Shown here: positions 26,512 to 34,898 of the stretch, in pieces
How the letters are laid out: each line of letters starts with the position of its first letter
Position numbering within the stretch: position 1 is the first letter of the stretch
Source of the DNA: Enterococcus silesiacus
GTDB lineage: Bacteria; Bacillota; Bacilli; Lactobacillales; Enterococcaceae
NCBI GenBank assembly: GCA_001465115.1
Contig: CP013614.1
Coordinates: 1,674,001-1,738,000 of the forward strand
Reading direction: 5' to 3'
DNA: 64,000 nt
Translations under genes and position numbers: made by a program
Notes under the pieces: generated by a model
Database searches by the model: none
Told to the model about the DNA's origin: nothing
The model's input: the letters and a program-made list of their open reading frames with translations, nothing else

Positions 26512-26808
26512 CTATAAATTCAATACTATAAATATTACAATAGCCAACAAAATTGCCATAACAATAATCGCTTTGGTCAGTGTATTGCTGCGTTCACGAA
26601 TTTTTGTTTGCTCATTTGAGCGTGATTTAGTGATCTCTTTTTGTTTTTTATGTTCTTTGCGGTAGAAATTAGATATTTCTTTTTCTTTTTTACGGTACTC
26701 TTTATCAGCTTCTTTTTGTTCTTGTTCATATATTTTTTGTGCTTCTTTATCAGCTTCTTCTTTGCGTCTCCGTAATTCCGTCCGAGTAACCAGCGGACCT
26801 TTGCTCAT
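26512..26808 (-). CDS. Small coiled-coil protein with C-terminal membrane anchor
   Basis: 98 aa. Residues 1-70 are extremely charged and rich in Lys, Glu and Gln (EEADKEAQKIYEQEQKEADK and so on), likely a continuous coiled coil. Residues about 77-97 form a single hydrophobic helix ending at the C-terminus. The start codon overlaps the nudF stop (ATGA), so expression is coupled. Homologous small genes occur between nudF and mtnN in related bacteria, but I know no function. Confidence 0.75.
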   Translation of the reverse strand: MSKGPLVTRTELRRRKEEADKEAQKIYEQEQKEADKEYRKKEKEISNFYRKEHKKQKEITKSRSNEQTKIRERSNTLTKAIIVMAILLAIVIFIVLNL

Positions 26809-27389
26809 CGTTTATCCTCCTTCAGCAGCTTTTTTAGTTGCTGTAATTCCCAATATTGTACGGCAAAAATCGTTTTTGCATCACAAATCAGGCCAGTAGC
26901 AATTTCTGCTTTTGCTTCTTCTAATGTCAATGTATATAATTCTAAAACTTCGTCATCATCTTGAGGACGGGGATTGGGAACTTTTTCTAGATCTTCAGCA
27001 AGATAAATGTGAAGGAGTTCATTTGCAAAACCAGGCGATACATACATAGAAGTTACAAAGGTCAGCTGATTCGCACGATAACCAGTTTCTTCTTCTAATT
27101 CTCTTTCAGCAGTTTCTTTTGGGTAATCATGTTCGCCAGGATCGATTTTCCCTGCTGGGATTTCCAAAAGGACTTTCTCCATGGGTTTTCTAAATTGTTT
27201 TACCATGATCAATTTATTATCAGCTGTAATCGGAATAACCGCAACTGCTCCTGGGTGAAAAACTAATTCACGAGTGCTCGTCTCCCCATTTGGCAATATT
27301 ACTTCATCTAAAACAACGTCAATCATCCGTCCTTTAAAAATTTCTTGTCTAGAAATCGTCTTTTCCTCAAACTCTTCAAAGTTCATCAT
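26805..27389 (-). CDS. nudF: ADP-ribose pyrophosphatase (Nudix hydrolase)
   Basis: Hydrolyses ADP-ribose to AMP and ribose-5-phosphate, about 194 aa. The Nudix box is complete: GEHDYPKETAERELEEETGY, matching GX5EX7REUXEEXGU. The preceding AVIPITADNKLIMVKQFRKP and following TSMYVSPGFANEL are typical of the NudF/YqkG branch. I prefer the ATG at 27389 (or 27386) with GGTGAAC upstream. A TTG at 27401 is possible. It heads the four-gene salvage operon. Confidence 0.92.
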   Translation of the reverse strand: MMNFEEFEEKTISRQEIFKGRMIDVVLDEVILPNGETSTRELVFHPGAVAVIPITADNKLIMVKQFRKPMEKVLLEIPAGKIDPGEHDYPKETAERELEEETGYRANQLTFVTSMYVSPGFANELLHIYLAEDLEKVPNPRPQDDDEVLELYTLTLEEAKAEIATGLICDAKTIFAVQYWELQQLKKLLKEDKR

Positions 27390-27439
27390 GCAGTTCACCA
27401 ATCTTTCTATGGATATAATACCTTAATTTTGAAATTTTA

Positions 27440-27892
27440 TCACTTATCGTTCTTTTTGTGAATCCTTTCTTCGCTATAAACCAAGATTCTTAAGACCATA
27501 TAATAGGCTTCACTTGCTGGATTCTTTAGACTCACATCTGCATTATCACTTAATTCTTTTGATTCAACGGATGCCCAGCCATCGGTTAATTCGAGCTTAA
27601 AGTCACCATTTTTAGTGTTGATTACTTCTATTTTTCCTTTTTCATTGCTTGGTTGTTCTTTGGTCTCTTCGGTAGCAGCTTTATCTTCATCTTTAGTGTC
27701 ACTTACTGCTGAAGAATCTCGCGGTTCATAAAAGACTTCATCGTCACCATAAGAGCCTAGCTCTTCCACACTAGAACTTGTTTCTTCTATATAAACATCA
27801 TCATCAACTTCTTCTTCGACTATCTTACGGCCAGAACAACCTGTGAGCACTAAACCTACTAATAGTATAGTAATGATTTTAATTTTTTTCAC
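27440..27892 (-). CDS. Lipoprotein of unknown function
   Basis: 150 aa with a lipoprotein signal, MKKIKIITILLVGLVLTGCS, in which LTGC is the lipobox. A Glu/Ser/Asp-rich linker (residues 25-90) leads to a small domain beginning IEVINTKNGDFKLELTDGW. The protein should be attached to the outer face of the membrane. A gap of 50 bases separates it from nudF, and it could share that transcript. The domain is not recognised. Confidence 0.8.
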   Translation of the reverse strand: MKKIKIITILLVGLVLTGCSGRKIVEEEVDDDVYIEETSSSVEELGSYGDDEVFYEPRDSSAVSDTKDEDKAATEETKEQPSNEKGKIEVINTKNGDFKLELTDGWASVESKELSDNADVSLKNPASEAYYMVLRILVYSEERIHKKNDK

Positions 27893-28168
27893 TATCTTTC
27901 TCCTTTAGTCCGAATCATTACCTTCTATTATACCTCACGTTTCATTTTTTTTCTCATGTTTCTTTTTGACTTTTTTGTGAACTGTTTCATTGGTTCTACA
28001 TCTAAAGTAGTAAAAAGTGCCATTTTACCTTGCCATTTCTTACATTTTCCCTAAATATTAAAATCAACCTTTGGACTGATATTCTTTATGGACCCGAATG
28101 TGCTAAAATAACTTATATAGCGGAGGTTAACAACTTTCGATGAAATGAATGATTGGAGGGAACTTAAA

Positions 28169-28831
28169 ATGAGAAAAGGAAAATTGATCAAAATAGTTGC
28201 TTGTTTATTTTTAACTGGTTTAGTGCTGCGTATTACTCTGGGTATACATACTCCCGTTATCGCCGTAGTTCTTTTGATTCTTATGGTTCTACTTTTTATG
28301 GGGTCAAAGAAAAAAAATGGGCCAGAGGAACAATTGCCTAACCTCACTAAAACAAAAGAGGAACATTATGCTAACCTAGGTATGACCGATCAAGAGATTA
28401 ATTTTTTCCGAGATACAATGAATATAACTAAAAAGCAAATCGTTCAGTTGCAGGAAAATATGAGTGCCTCTACTAAATTAAGAGCGATCGACTTACGTAA
28501 TGATACGTTACGGGTTTCAAAAGCACTCTTTAAAGAATTAGTGAAAGAACCAAAAAAATTGCATTTAGCGAATCACTTTCTCTACACTCATTTACCAAAC
28601 TTAGTTGATTTGACAAGTAAATATTTAGAAATCGACGATCATGAGATCAAGAATAAACAAACGTATGAAAAATTAGAGGAAAGTGCTCAAATCATCGACC
28701 AAGTATCTAAATTAATCAAAAAAGATTACGAACAATTTGTTTCTGATGATCTAGAAGATCTAGATCTAGAGATAAACGTTGCCAAAAATAGTTTAAAAAG
28801 AGATAATGAAAATAATAACAATCAAGAATAG
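28169..28831 (+). CDS. xpaC: XpaC-like membrane protein (TelA partner)
   Basis: 220 aa, starting at ATG 28169 with GGAGGG 7 bases upstream. Two adjacent N-terminal hydrophobic helices (about residues 4-46) are followed by a cytoplasmic helical domain, including LTKTKEEHYANLGMTDQEIN. This matches the XpaC family (5-bromo-4-chloroindolyl phosphate hydrolysis protein), which in Firmicutes is regularly paired with telA. The molecular role is unclear. The link with TelA points to envelope or tellurite/antimicrobial stress. An extended -10 (TGCTAAAAT at 28101-28109) suits a promoter. Confidence 0.85.
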   Translation: MRKGKLIKIVACLFLTGLVLRITLGIHTPVIAVVLLILMVLLFMGSKKKNGPEEQLPNLTKTKEEHYANLGMTDQEINFFRDTMNITKKQIVQLQENMSASTKLRAIDLRNDTLRVSKALFKELVKEPKKLHLANHFLYTHLPNLVDLTSKYLEIDDHEIKNKQTYEKLEESAQIIDQVSKLIKKDYEQFVSDDLEDLDLEINVAKNSLKRDNENNNNQE

Positions 28832-28847
28832 TTACTTTTATGCGTTT

Positions 28848-28966
28848 AGCTTTTCAGACTAACCTCTCGGGAAATAGATAAAATATGGTTGCGGCAAATA
28901 ACGCCGCCCTCATATTTTCCTAATTTCCAGTCAAGGTTAAACGAGTCTGATCCGCTTTTATTTTTA
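28848..28966 (+). repeat. Structured tandem element, copy 1
   Basis: An imperfect hairpin spans 28848-28956. The paired blocks in order are AGC/GCT, CAGACT/AGTCTG, ACCT/AGGT, GGAAAT/ATTTCC, AAATATG/CATATTT and GCGGC/GCCGC, with a seven-base AAATAAC tip. The helices are separated by near-symmetric internal loops (TTTT/ATCC, CTCG/AGTCA, AGATA/CCTA, GTT/CCT). A TTTATTTTT tail follows. Six stacked helices with such loops are unusual for a plain terminator and suggest a structured RNA. It lies 17 bases past the xpaC stop. Confidence 0.7.
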
Positions 28967-28969
28967 TCT

Positions 28970-29087
28970 AGCTGTTCAGACTAACCTCTCGGGAAATAGA
29001 CAAAATATGGTTGCGGCAAATAACGCCGCCCTCATATTTTCCTAATTTCCAGTCAAGGTTAAACGAGTCTGATCCGCTTTTATTTTA
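28970..29087 (+). repeat. Structured tandem element, copy 2
   Basis: A repeat of the preceding element with a period of 122 bp. Only a few bases differ (for example TTTTCAGACT to TGTTCAGACT, and GATAAAAT to GACAAAAT), none disturbing the helices. Its T-rich tail abuts the AGGAGG of telA. The two copies in series recall tandem riboswitches or a recent duplication of a hairpin element. I recognise no known riboswitch core. Confidence 0.7.
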
Positions 29088-29099
29088 GGAGGAATCATA

Positions 29100-30287
29100 A
29101 TGGAAAATGACCCAAAAGATGTAACCCCAGTAAGTGATACACTGGATGATTTATTAAATAATCCGTTTTCGACACCGATCGATTCGTTGACAACAACACA
29201 GCAAAGTGAGATTTCTGCTTTGCAAGAACAACAAGTTGCCAGTCGCTTAGTCGATAAACTGCCTGCAGACAGACAAGCGCAAGCAAGAGAGCTTGCTTCA
29301 AAAATCGATGTTCAAGATTCACAAGCTGTCATTACTTACGGTTCTGCAGCCCAAACAAAGTTAAGTGAATTTTCACAGTCGATGTTAAACCATGTTCAAG
29401 CGCAAGATATTGGTCCTGTTGGCGATTCACTTACCGATTTAATGTATCGTTTGAATGAAGCCAATCCGGATCAACTACGTGCTGGTGAAGGGAATTTCTT
29501 TTCAAAAATGCTTGGAAAAGTGAAACAATCCGTTTTTGAGATCACTGCTAAATACCAAAAAATTGGTGCCCAAATCGATAAAATTTCAATCAAATTAGAG
29601 CACGAAAAAAATGGTCTTTTAAAAGATAATCTAATGTTAGACCAGCTATATAATAAAAATAAAGACTATTTTGATGCTTTAAATATTTATATTGCCGCTG
29701 GTGAATTAAAGATGGAGGAATTACAAACAACGATCATCCCTGAAGCAATGAAAAAAGCAGAAGAATCTGGTGATCAGATGGATGTTCAAATCGCCAATGA
29801 TTACACGCAATTTTTAGACCGTTTGGATAAACGGACTCATGATTTGCGTTTAGCACGTCAAATCACAATTCAACAAGCACCACAAATTCGTTTGATTCAA
29901 AACACAAACCAAGCTTTGGCTGAAAAAATCCAAGCTTCGGTCAACACAGCGATTCCTCTTTGGAAAAACCAAGTTGTCATTGCTTTGACTCTATTACGTC
30001 AAAAAGATGCGGTTACAGCGCAACGTCAAGTATCTGAAACAACCAATGATCTATTAAAGAAAAATTCTGAAATGTTGAAAATCTCTGCAATCGAGACTGC
30101 TAAAGAAAATGAACGTGGAATCGTTGATATTGATACATTACAAAAAACACAAAATGATTTAGTCGAAACAATCCAAGAAACCTTACGAATTCAGCAAGAA
30201 GGAAAAGAAAAACGCCGTGCTGCTGAGATCGAATTAGGTCATATGGAAGAAGATTTAAAGAGCAGATTATTAGAATTAACGCAATAA
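29100..30287 (+). CDS. telA: TelA-like toxic anion resistance protein
   Basis: 395 aa of the TelA family (PF05816), almost entirely alpha-helical with predicted coiled coils, cytoplasmic, no signal peptide. Diagnostic stretches include [21 protein letters not shown], the repeated QL/LD helix pairs near residues 180-260, and [20 protein letters not shown]. Family members are linked to resistance to tellurite, nisin and cell-wall antibiotics, mechanism unknown. AGGAGG lies 7 bases before ATG, directly after the tandem structured elements. xpaC lies upstream, so the two are likely one operon modulated by those elements. Confidence 0.92.
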   Translation: MENDPKDVTPVSDTLDDLLNNPFSTPIDSLTTTQQSEISALQEQQVASRLVDKLPADRQAQARELASKIDVQDSQAVITYGSAAQTKLSEFSQSMLNHVQAQDIGPVGDSLTDLMYRLNEANPDQLRAGEGNFFSKMLGKVKQSVFEITAKYQKIGAQIDKISIKLEHEKNGLLKDNLMLDQLYNKNKDYFDALNIYIAAGELKMEELQTTIIPEAMKKAEESGDQMDVQIANDYTQFLDRLDKRTHDLRLARQITIQQAPQIRLIQNTNQALAEKIQASVNTAIPLWKNQVVIALTLLRQKDAVTAQRQVSETTNDLLKKNSEMLKISAIETAKENERGIVDIDTLQKTQNDLVETIQETLRIQQEGKEKRRAAEIELGHMEEDLKSRLLELTQ

Positions 30288-30307
30288 ACTGTTGCTGACA
30301 ATTTAAT

Positions 30308-30361
30308 TAAAAAACAAGAGCGATCCAATGCAGATAATGCATTGGATCGCTCTTGTTTTTC
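30308..30361. terminator. Bidirectional terminator after telA
   Basis: A 20-bp perfect stem (AAACAAGAGCGATCCAATGC and its complement) with a short loop, flanked by an A-run on the left and TTTTTC on the right. It serves telA and the convergent CHY zinc-finger gene. Confidence 0.95.
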
Positions 30362-30383
30362 AATTTCTCTATTTAACACGTAT

Positions 30384-30698
30384 TTAGCTAAAATAAATAG
30401 CGCTGTGTTTTGAACAATTCGGGTTGAATAACTGTCCGCAATTTAAGCATCCAGACTGTTTTTTATATTCATCTGCAGTCATTTCAAACTGACAAACTCC
30501 ACATAATACAATTTTTGCACCAGGATCTGCTACAAGCGGCCACGGCATAAAATTGTGTGCTTCTAATTCATCATGACATTGAAAGCAAGCATAGTATTTT
30601 TTGCAAAGAAAACATTTATTCCCGACAACATCCACAGCAGAAGCATAATGAACGCATCGTCCTTGATTATCGACCACCGAACCATGGATTTTTTCCAA
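30384..30698 (-). CDS. CHY-type zinc-finger protein
   Basis: About 104 aa with eleven cysteines and several histidines arranged as in CHY zinc fingers: GRCVHY, CFLCKKYYACFQCHDE, CGVCQFEMTADEY and CLNCGQLFNPNCSKH. Such small stand-alone CHY proteins are common in Firmicutes, function unknown. I choose a TTG start at 30698, because AAAGGAG lies 8 bases before it and the bioY stop (TGA) is one base upstream. An ATG at 30719 inside bioY has no ribosome binding site. Translation is probably coupled to bioY. Confidence 0.82.
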   Translation of the reverse strand: MEKIHGSVVDNQGRCVHYASAVDVVGNKCFLCKKYYACFQCHDELEAHNFMPWPLVADPGAKIVLCGVCQFEMTADEYKKQSGCLNCGQLFNPNCSKHSAIYFS

Positions 30699-30699
30699 C

Positions 30700-31245
30700 T
30701 CACACGCTCCTTTGTGCAAGACTCTTCGAGATTCTTTTAGCTATAACAGCAGCTAAAAATGCTTTGATCGTGTCTCCTGGAATAAAAGCCAGACTACCTG
30801 CTAAGCTTGCTGATAAAGACACATCAGATAACATACTGACTCCCACAGCTCCGCAAAAGTCAATAAACAATGCGCCAAAAAGAAACGTGATTCCAAAAGC
30901 GTAACCCAGCTTCTGATTATTTGGATTAAATCTTTCGCTCAACCAACCAATTAAGAAGCTAGCAAATGGGTAAGCAAAAAGGTATCCTGCTGTAACACTG
31001 AAAAAGACCGTCATTCCACCTCTACCTCCCGCTAAAATAGGAAAACCAATAGCGACAAGTAGTAGAAAAAGCAAGGTTGCAATCGTCCCATTTTTCTTAC
31101 CAAGAAGTAAGCCGCTCAGCATAAAACCAGCATTTTGAATAACAATCGGCACTGGTAAAAGAGTAATCGGAATTGGCGGAAAAAAACCTAAAACGATAAT
31201 AATACTGATCATAATCGCAATTTTAGTGATATCTTTTGTTTTCAT
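30700..31245 (-). CDS. bioY: Biotin ECF transporter S component BioY
   Basis: Substrate-binding membrane subunit of the energy-coupling-factor biotin importer, 181 aa with about six helices. Conserved features are PIPITLLPVPIVIQNAGFMLSG at the start and AGYLFAYPFASFLIGWL in the middle. FIPGDTIKAFLAAVIA lies near the C-terminus, as in BioY. The energizing EcfA/EcfT genes are not in the window, as usual for group II systems. It is followed by the CHY zinc-finger gene in the same transcript. Confidence 0.93.
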   Translation of the reverse strand: MKTKDITKIAIMISIIIVLGFFPPIPITLLPVPIVIQNAGFMLSGLLLGKKNGTIATLLFLLLVAIGFPILAGGRGGMTVFFSVTAGYLFAYPFASFLIGWLSERFNPNNQKLGYAFGITFLFGALFIDFCGAVGVSMLSDVSLSASLAGSLAFIPGDTIKAFLAAVIAKRISKSLAQRSV

Positions 31246-31334
31246 TGATGCCCTCCAATATATATTCTATATTTAAAATACCTTTTCTGCTTTCTTTTGT
31301 CAACCCATTAATAAAACGAGTTAACCAAAAAAAC

Positions 31335-31374
31335 ACCTCAATCCCCCCCTCCTAAGAGCACTTTCAATGAGGTA
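31335..31374. terminator. Small hairpin with T-poor flank upstream of the Nudix gene
   Basis: ACCTCA and TGAGGT bracket a C-rich loop; a second hairpin, ACAACTAAA (31408-31416) with TTTAGTTGT (31426-31434) and TTTTCT, follows. The second could terminate incoming transcripts before the gene at 31503. Assignment is tentative. Confidence 0.45.
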
Positions 31375-31502
31375 CTTATATTCCTTTGCTTTTTTTGGCT
31401 GATAAAGACAACTAAAAAACAAGTCTTTAGTTGTTTTTCTTGATGAGAATGATACAATAAAGTAAAAAGTACTTTTATCTAGATTTGGAGAGGATGAGCA
31501 AC

Positions 31503-32330
31503 TTGATACACTTTAGTTCAAAGGAAGCAGAAAAGCAATATTATGAGCAACAAGCCGATGAGACTGAATTTTTGAAATGGTACCATCAACAAGAACTTCC
31601 TGAATATGAAAAACCTTCTCTGACTGTAGATATTGTTTTGATGTGTTATAACAAAGAAGAAGATCAATTAAAAATCTTGCTGATCAAAAGAAAAGGTCAT
31701 CCTTATAGAAATTCCTGGGCTTTGCCTGGAGGATTTGTTAATAGAAATGAGTCGACTGGCGAAAGTGTCTTGCGAGAGACTAAAGAAGAAACTGGCGTAG
31801 TTATTTCTAAAGATAACATTGAACAGCTTCATAGCTTCAGCAGACCGGACCGTGACCCCAGAGGTTGGGTTGTCACGATTAGTTATCTAGCCTTTATTGG
31901 TGAAGAGCCTTTGATTGCAGGAGATGATGCAAAAGAAGTTCGTTGGTTTACGATGGAACGCAAGGAAAGCACTCTTTCACTTACAAATGGTGATGTAGAA
32001 ATTATATTAGATTTGAAAAGCGGTGCTTCAACGGGAAAAGACACGCTAGCATTTGACCATAGCGAAATCATTTTAAAAGCCTTTAATCGTGTAGCCAATA
32101 AAATGGAACATGATCCGCAAGTGTTGCAAGTTTTAGGTAAAGATTTCACGATTACGGAAGCCCGCAAAGTATTTGCTAAGTTTTCTGGCGTTGATTACAA
32201 AACAATCGATCACTCAAACTTTAAAAAAGCGATGCTCCATCATTTTGAAGAAATTGGAGAACGACCTGTAGGTATTGGGCGTCCTTCTAAAATTTACCAG
32301 CTAAAACCTGAAACATCTTACAAAGATTAA
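31503..32330 (+). CDS. Nudix hydrolase with C-terminal winged helix (NrtR-like)
   Basis: 275 aa. A Nudix domain (about residues 40-165) is followed by a winged-helix domain of the NrtR type (residues 180-270, FTITEARKVFAKFSGVDYKT and RPVGIGRPSKIYQL). NrtR proteins repress NAD biosynthesis genes and use the Nudix domain to sense ADP-ribose derivatives. Here the Nudix box is almost complete: GFVNRNESTGESVLRETKEE, including REXXEE, so it may still hydrolyse a substrate. Start choice: TTG 31503 has GAGG at nine bases; ATG 31494 and TTG 31485 are less well placed. Confidence 0.85.
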   Translation: MIHFSSKEAEKQYYEQQADETEFLKWYHQQELPEYEKPSLTVDIVLMCYNKEEDQLKILLIKRKGHPYRNSWALPGGFVNRNESTGESVLRETKEETGVVISKDNIEQLHSFSRPDRDPRGWVVTISYLAFIGEEPLIAGDDAKEVRWFTMERKESTLSLTNGDVEIILDLKSGASTGKDTLAFDHSEIILKAFNRVANKMEHDPQVLQVLGKDFTITEARKVFAKFSGVDYKTIDHSNFKKAMLHHFEEIGERPVGIGRPSKIYQLKPETSYKD

Positions 32331-32361
32331 TCATTACCATCAAAAGAGAAGGGTTGGTATT

Positions 32362-32883
32362 ATGGTCATTTACTTAAGAACAGCAACAGCAGCTGACCTA
32401 CCTGAAATAATGCAAATCATCTATGCTGCTCGTCGGCTACTTGAAAAAAATAAAGTTCCTCAATGGCAAAACGGTGAAGGTCCGAATGTACTACAGCTAG
32501 AGCAAGATATTGCCCGTCAGCAGTGCTATCTATTGATTGTCGATCAACATATTGCTGGCCTTGGAATCATTTCGACAGATAAAGAAGCGCCATATGAACA
32601 GATAAAAAAAGGTCAGTGGCTGGAAACTACAAGAGATTATGCGGTGCTTCATCGTGTTGCACTCGCTCCTGCTTATCAAGGTAAAGGTCTGGCATTGACG
32701 TTAATGAATTTTCTGGTTACTGTTGCTAGGTTAAGCGATCATCTCGATATAAGAATCGATACACATCCGCAAAATATAGCCATGCAGCAACTAGTAAAAA
32801 AAGCGGGTTTCGTTTACCGTGGGGATATTTTACTCCCTGTACCTGATGGTGAGCGTGTAGCCTATCAATTAATCTTGTCATAA
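32362..32883 (+). CDS. GNAT-family N-acetyltransferase
   Basis: 173 aa. The acetyl-CoA-binding motif A is visible as VALAPAYQGKGLALTLMNFL (QGKG), followed by motif B (IRIDTHPQNIAMQQLVKKAG). The N-terminal part MVIYLRTATAADLPEIMQII is typical. AAGGG lies before ATG. It follows the Nudix regulator by 31 bases on the same strand and may be cotranscribed. Substrate unknown. Confidence 0.9.
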   Translation: MVIYLRTATAADLPEIMQIIYAARRLLEKNKVPQWQNGEGPNVLQLEQDIARQQCYLLIVDQHIAGLGIISTDKEAPYEQIKKGQWLETTRDYAVLHRVALAPAYQGKGLALTLMNFLVTVARLSDHLDIRIDTHPQNIAMQQLVKKAGFVYRGDILLPVPDGERVAYQLILS

Positions 32884-32938
32884 GATCACATCTTATTTAT
32901 TATTATTCAGCAGGATTCACTTTAATATAATGAAATAG

Positions 32939-32981
32939 GTGAGCAGACCCCCACTCTACGAGGGGGTTCTGCTCACCTAAA
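32939..32981. terminator. Strong GC-rich hairpin between the acetyltransferase and oatA
   Basis: GGTGAGCAGACCCCC pairs with GGGGGTTCTGCTCACC around a loop reading ACTCTACGA. T-runs are weak on both sides, yet it lies between convergent genes, where it probably serves both. The loop sequence recurs in other hairpins of the window. Confidence 0.7.
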
Positions 32982-33029
32982 ATCAGTATAGAATAAGAAA
33001 CGTTACTTCTGTTCCTCTTTCAAGAAAAA

Positions 33030-34898
33030 TTATTTTAAGACTTGTTTAGCAATAAAGCTTGAATATTTTACTTGGCCCTCCACATTTGGATGAACACGAT
33101 CATCATAAAACCACTCTTCATGCTCATTACTGTAATTGTACCAATCCAATACAACTAAATTTTTGTATTTCTTTTTCATTGTTTCCAACATTCCATTGAC
33201 TTCGTTTTGCCATCTACGCGTTGGAACTCGGACGTTGATCCAGTAAACGTTACGTTTAGAACCAATCGCCGTCATAAATTCATCAAATTGTGCTTCTGTA
33301 AACGATCCATTTGTTCCAAGTCCAACCAAAACATTATTTTTCAATAGCTTCTCTTTGTCTAGCTTTTCAATAGTTGGGGTGCTAGTGTACAACTGTCTGC
33401 CAACTTCTCCATCGACAATCATTTTAGGGAAAATTTCTTGTAGACCTGCTGTTGCATCCAAAATAACCGAATCACCAAAAGCTGTGATCTCCATTTCTTG
33501 AGCTTTCTTGATTTCTTCTGCCGTCAAATCAAGATTCGCTTGTGGTGCTACAGTTGACTGCTTAGTAGAATCTGTTGTTTTTCCTTCGTTTTTAGCTTTT
33601 TCTTCGGCTTTTCTCTGATCAGCTTTCTTTTTGTTGGCTGCGATATTTTTTTGGAGTTGCTCTTGTTGGGCAGTAACTTCATTGGAAGGAGCCACGGCCA
33701 AAGCAAATAGTGCAAAACAAGATAGAACCACACTGATTAAAGCCGTTATTTTCGGTACAGCAACCCACGGTTTGCGGAAAAAGTCTTTGATAGCAAACCA
33801 AGTATACTGATAATAGAATTTTCCCAGTGGTTTTTCAATAAACCGATAAGAAAGTTCACTGATACCCAAAATCAAAGCAATCTCAATTAGCGAGTGTAAA
33901 AGGACATGATCACTTAAATTTTTGATTTTTGCTTCATAAAAAATCATAACTGGAAATTGATACAAATAAATACCATAGCTTCTTTTTCCAAACCAGCTAA
34001 ATATAGGATTGGTCAGCCAACGATTTAAATCTGCTCCAGGATGGGCAGTCACTGCAACCAATAACGTTGCAAAAATGCTGACAATAAACATACCACCATA
34101 GTATACAAAAGCAAAGTGATCTGCTAAAAATAAAAAGGAAATTAATAGGACAGCTAGTGACGCAATACCTACTCCATTTAATAGTTTTTTTGCTTTTATC
34201 GGAATTTCTTCTTTTAAACGGAAACTTGGCCAAACAAATGCTAAACCACTTCCCATCAATATTGAAAATAGCCTTGTATCTGTTCCATAATAAACTCTTG
34301 TTGGATCTGCTCCTGGAGTGTACAGAGCAGCCATCAAAATCCCGGACCCCACGGCCAATGCCATAATTAATCCAAATATTTTCCCACTGTGTTTTACATA
34401 CTTTTTAAGGACAATAAATAACAAGGGCCAAATCAAATAGTTCTGCGCTTCAACGGCAAGTGACCAAATATGAGTGAATGGTGACTGCGTAGTAAATCGA
34501 TCAAAATATGAAAATCCTCTAAAGATCTGCCACCAATTATTATAATATAACACGCTGCTAGCAACCACACTGCGCAAGTTATTCAGTAAGTCTCTTTGAA
34601 AAAATACAATATATGCTGATGCCCCAACCAGCATGGCAATAAGCCCGGGGTACAGCCGTTTCATCCGGCGAATATAAAAGCCTTTAACATCGATTGTTTC
34701 ATTTTGAAGCCATTCTTGTCTTAGTAAATCCGTAATCAAATATCCAGAAACCGCAAAAAAAATAGGGACGCCTAAATAGCCCCCACGCATGATATTAGGG
34801 AACAAGTGATAGAGAATCACGCCGACAACCGCAATAGTTCGGATCCCATCGAACCCGGTAATATAACGGCGATTTTCTAACCTTTTTTTATTATTCAT
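33030..34898 (-). CDS. oatA: Peptidoglycan O-acetyltransferase (OatA-like)
   Basis: 622 aa in the OatA two-domain layout. Residues about 10-395 form an acyltransferase-3 membrane domain with ten or more helices, starting RRYITGFDGIRTIAVVGVIL. A Lys/Ala/Gln-rich linker (about 400-470) leads to an extracellular SGNH esterase-fold domain. That domain has FGDSVIL (catalytic Ser), GTNGSFTEAQ and DDRVHPN (catalytic Asp and His). It acetylates the muramic acid C6 hydroxyl and gives lysozyme resistance. The ribosome binding site is weak (TTGGAAAATATA before ATG). Confidence 0.93.
   Translation of the reverse strand: MNNKKRLENRRYITGFDGIRTIAVVGVILYHLFPNIMRGGYLGVPIFFAVSGYLITDLLRQEWLQNETIDVKGFYIRRMKRLYPGLIAMLVGASAYIVFFQRDLLNNLRSVVASSVLYYNNWWQIFRGFSYFDRFTTQSPFTHIWSLAVEAQNYLIWPLLFIVLKKYVKHSGKIFGLIMALAVGSGILMAALYTPGADPTRVYYGTDTRLFSILMGSGLAFVWPSFRLKEEIPIKAKKLLNGVGIASLAVLLISFLFLADHFAFVYYGGMFIVSIFATLLVAVTAHPGADLNRWLTNPIFSWFGKRSYGIYLYQFPVMIFYEAKIKNLSDHVLLHSLIEIALILGISELSYRFIEKPLGKFYYQYTWFAIKDFFRKPWVAVPKITALISVVLSCFALFALAVAPSNEVTAQQEQLQKNIAANKKKADQRKAEEKAKNEGKTTDSTKQSTVAPQANLDLTAEEIKKAQEMEITAFGDSVILDATAGLQEIFPKMIVDGEVGRQLYTSTPTIEKLDKEKLLKNNVLVGLGTNGSFTEAQFDEFMTAIGSKRNVYWINVRVPTRRWQNEVNGMLETMKKKYKNLVVLDWYNYSNEHEEWFYDDRVHPNVEGQVKYSSFIAKQVLK

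Noticed and set aside
28848..29087. Reading the tandem elements as two ordinary terminators
   Set aside because: Not fully excluded, but the stem is broken by five internal loops and the length of about 109 bases far exceeds a normal terminator. I kept them as structured repeats.
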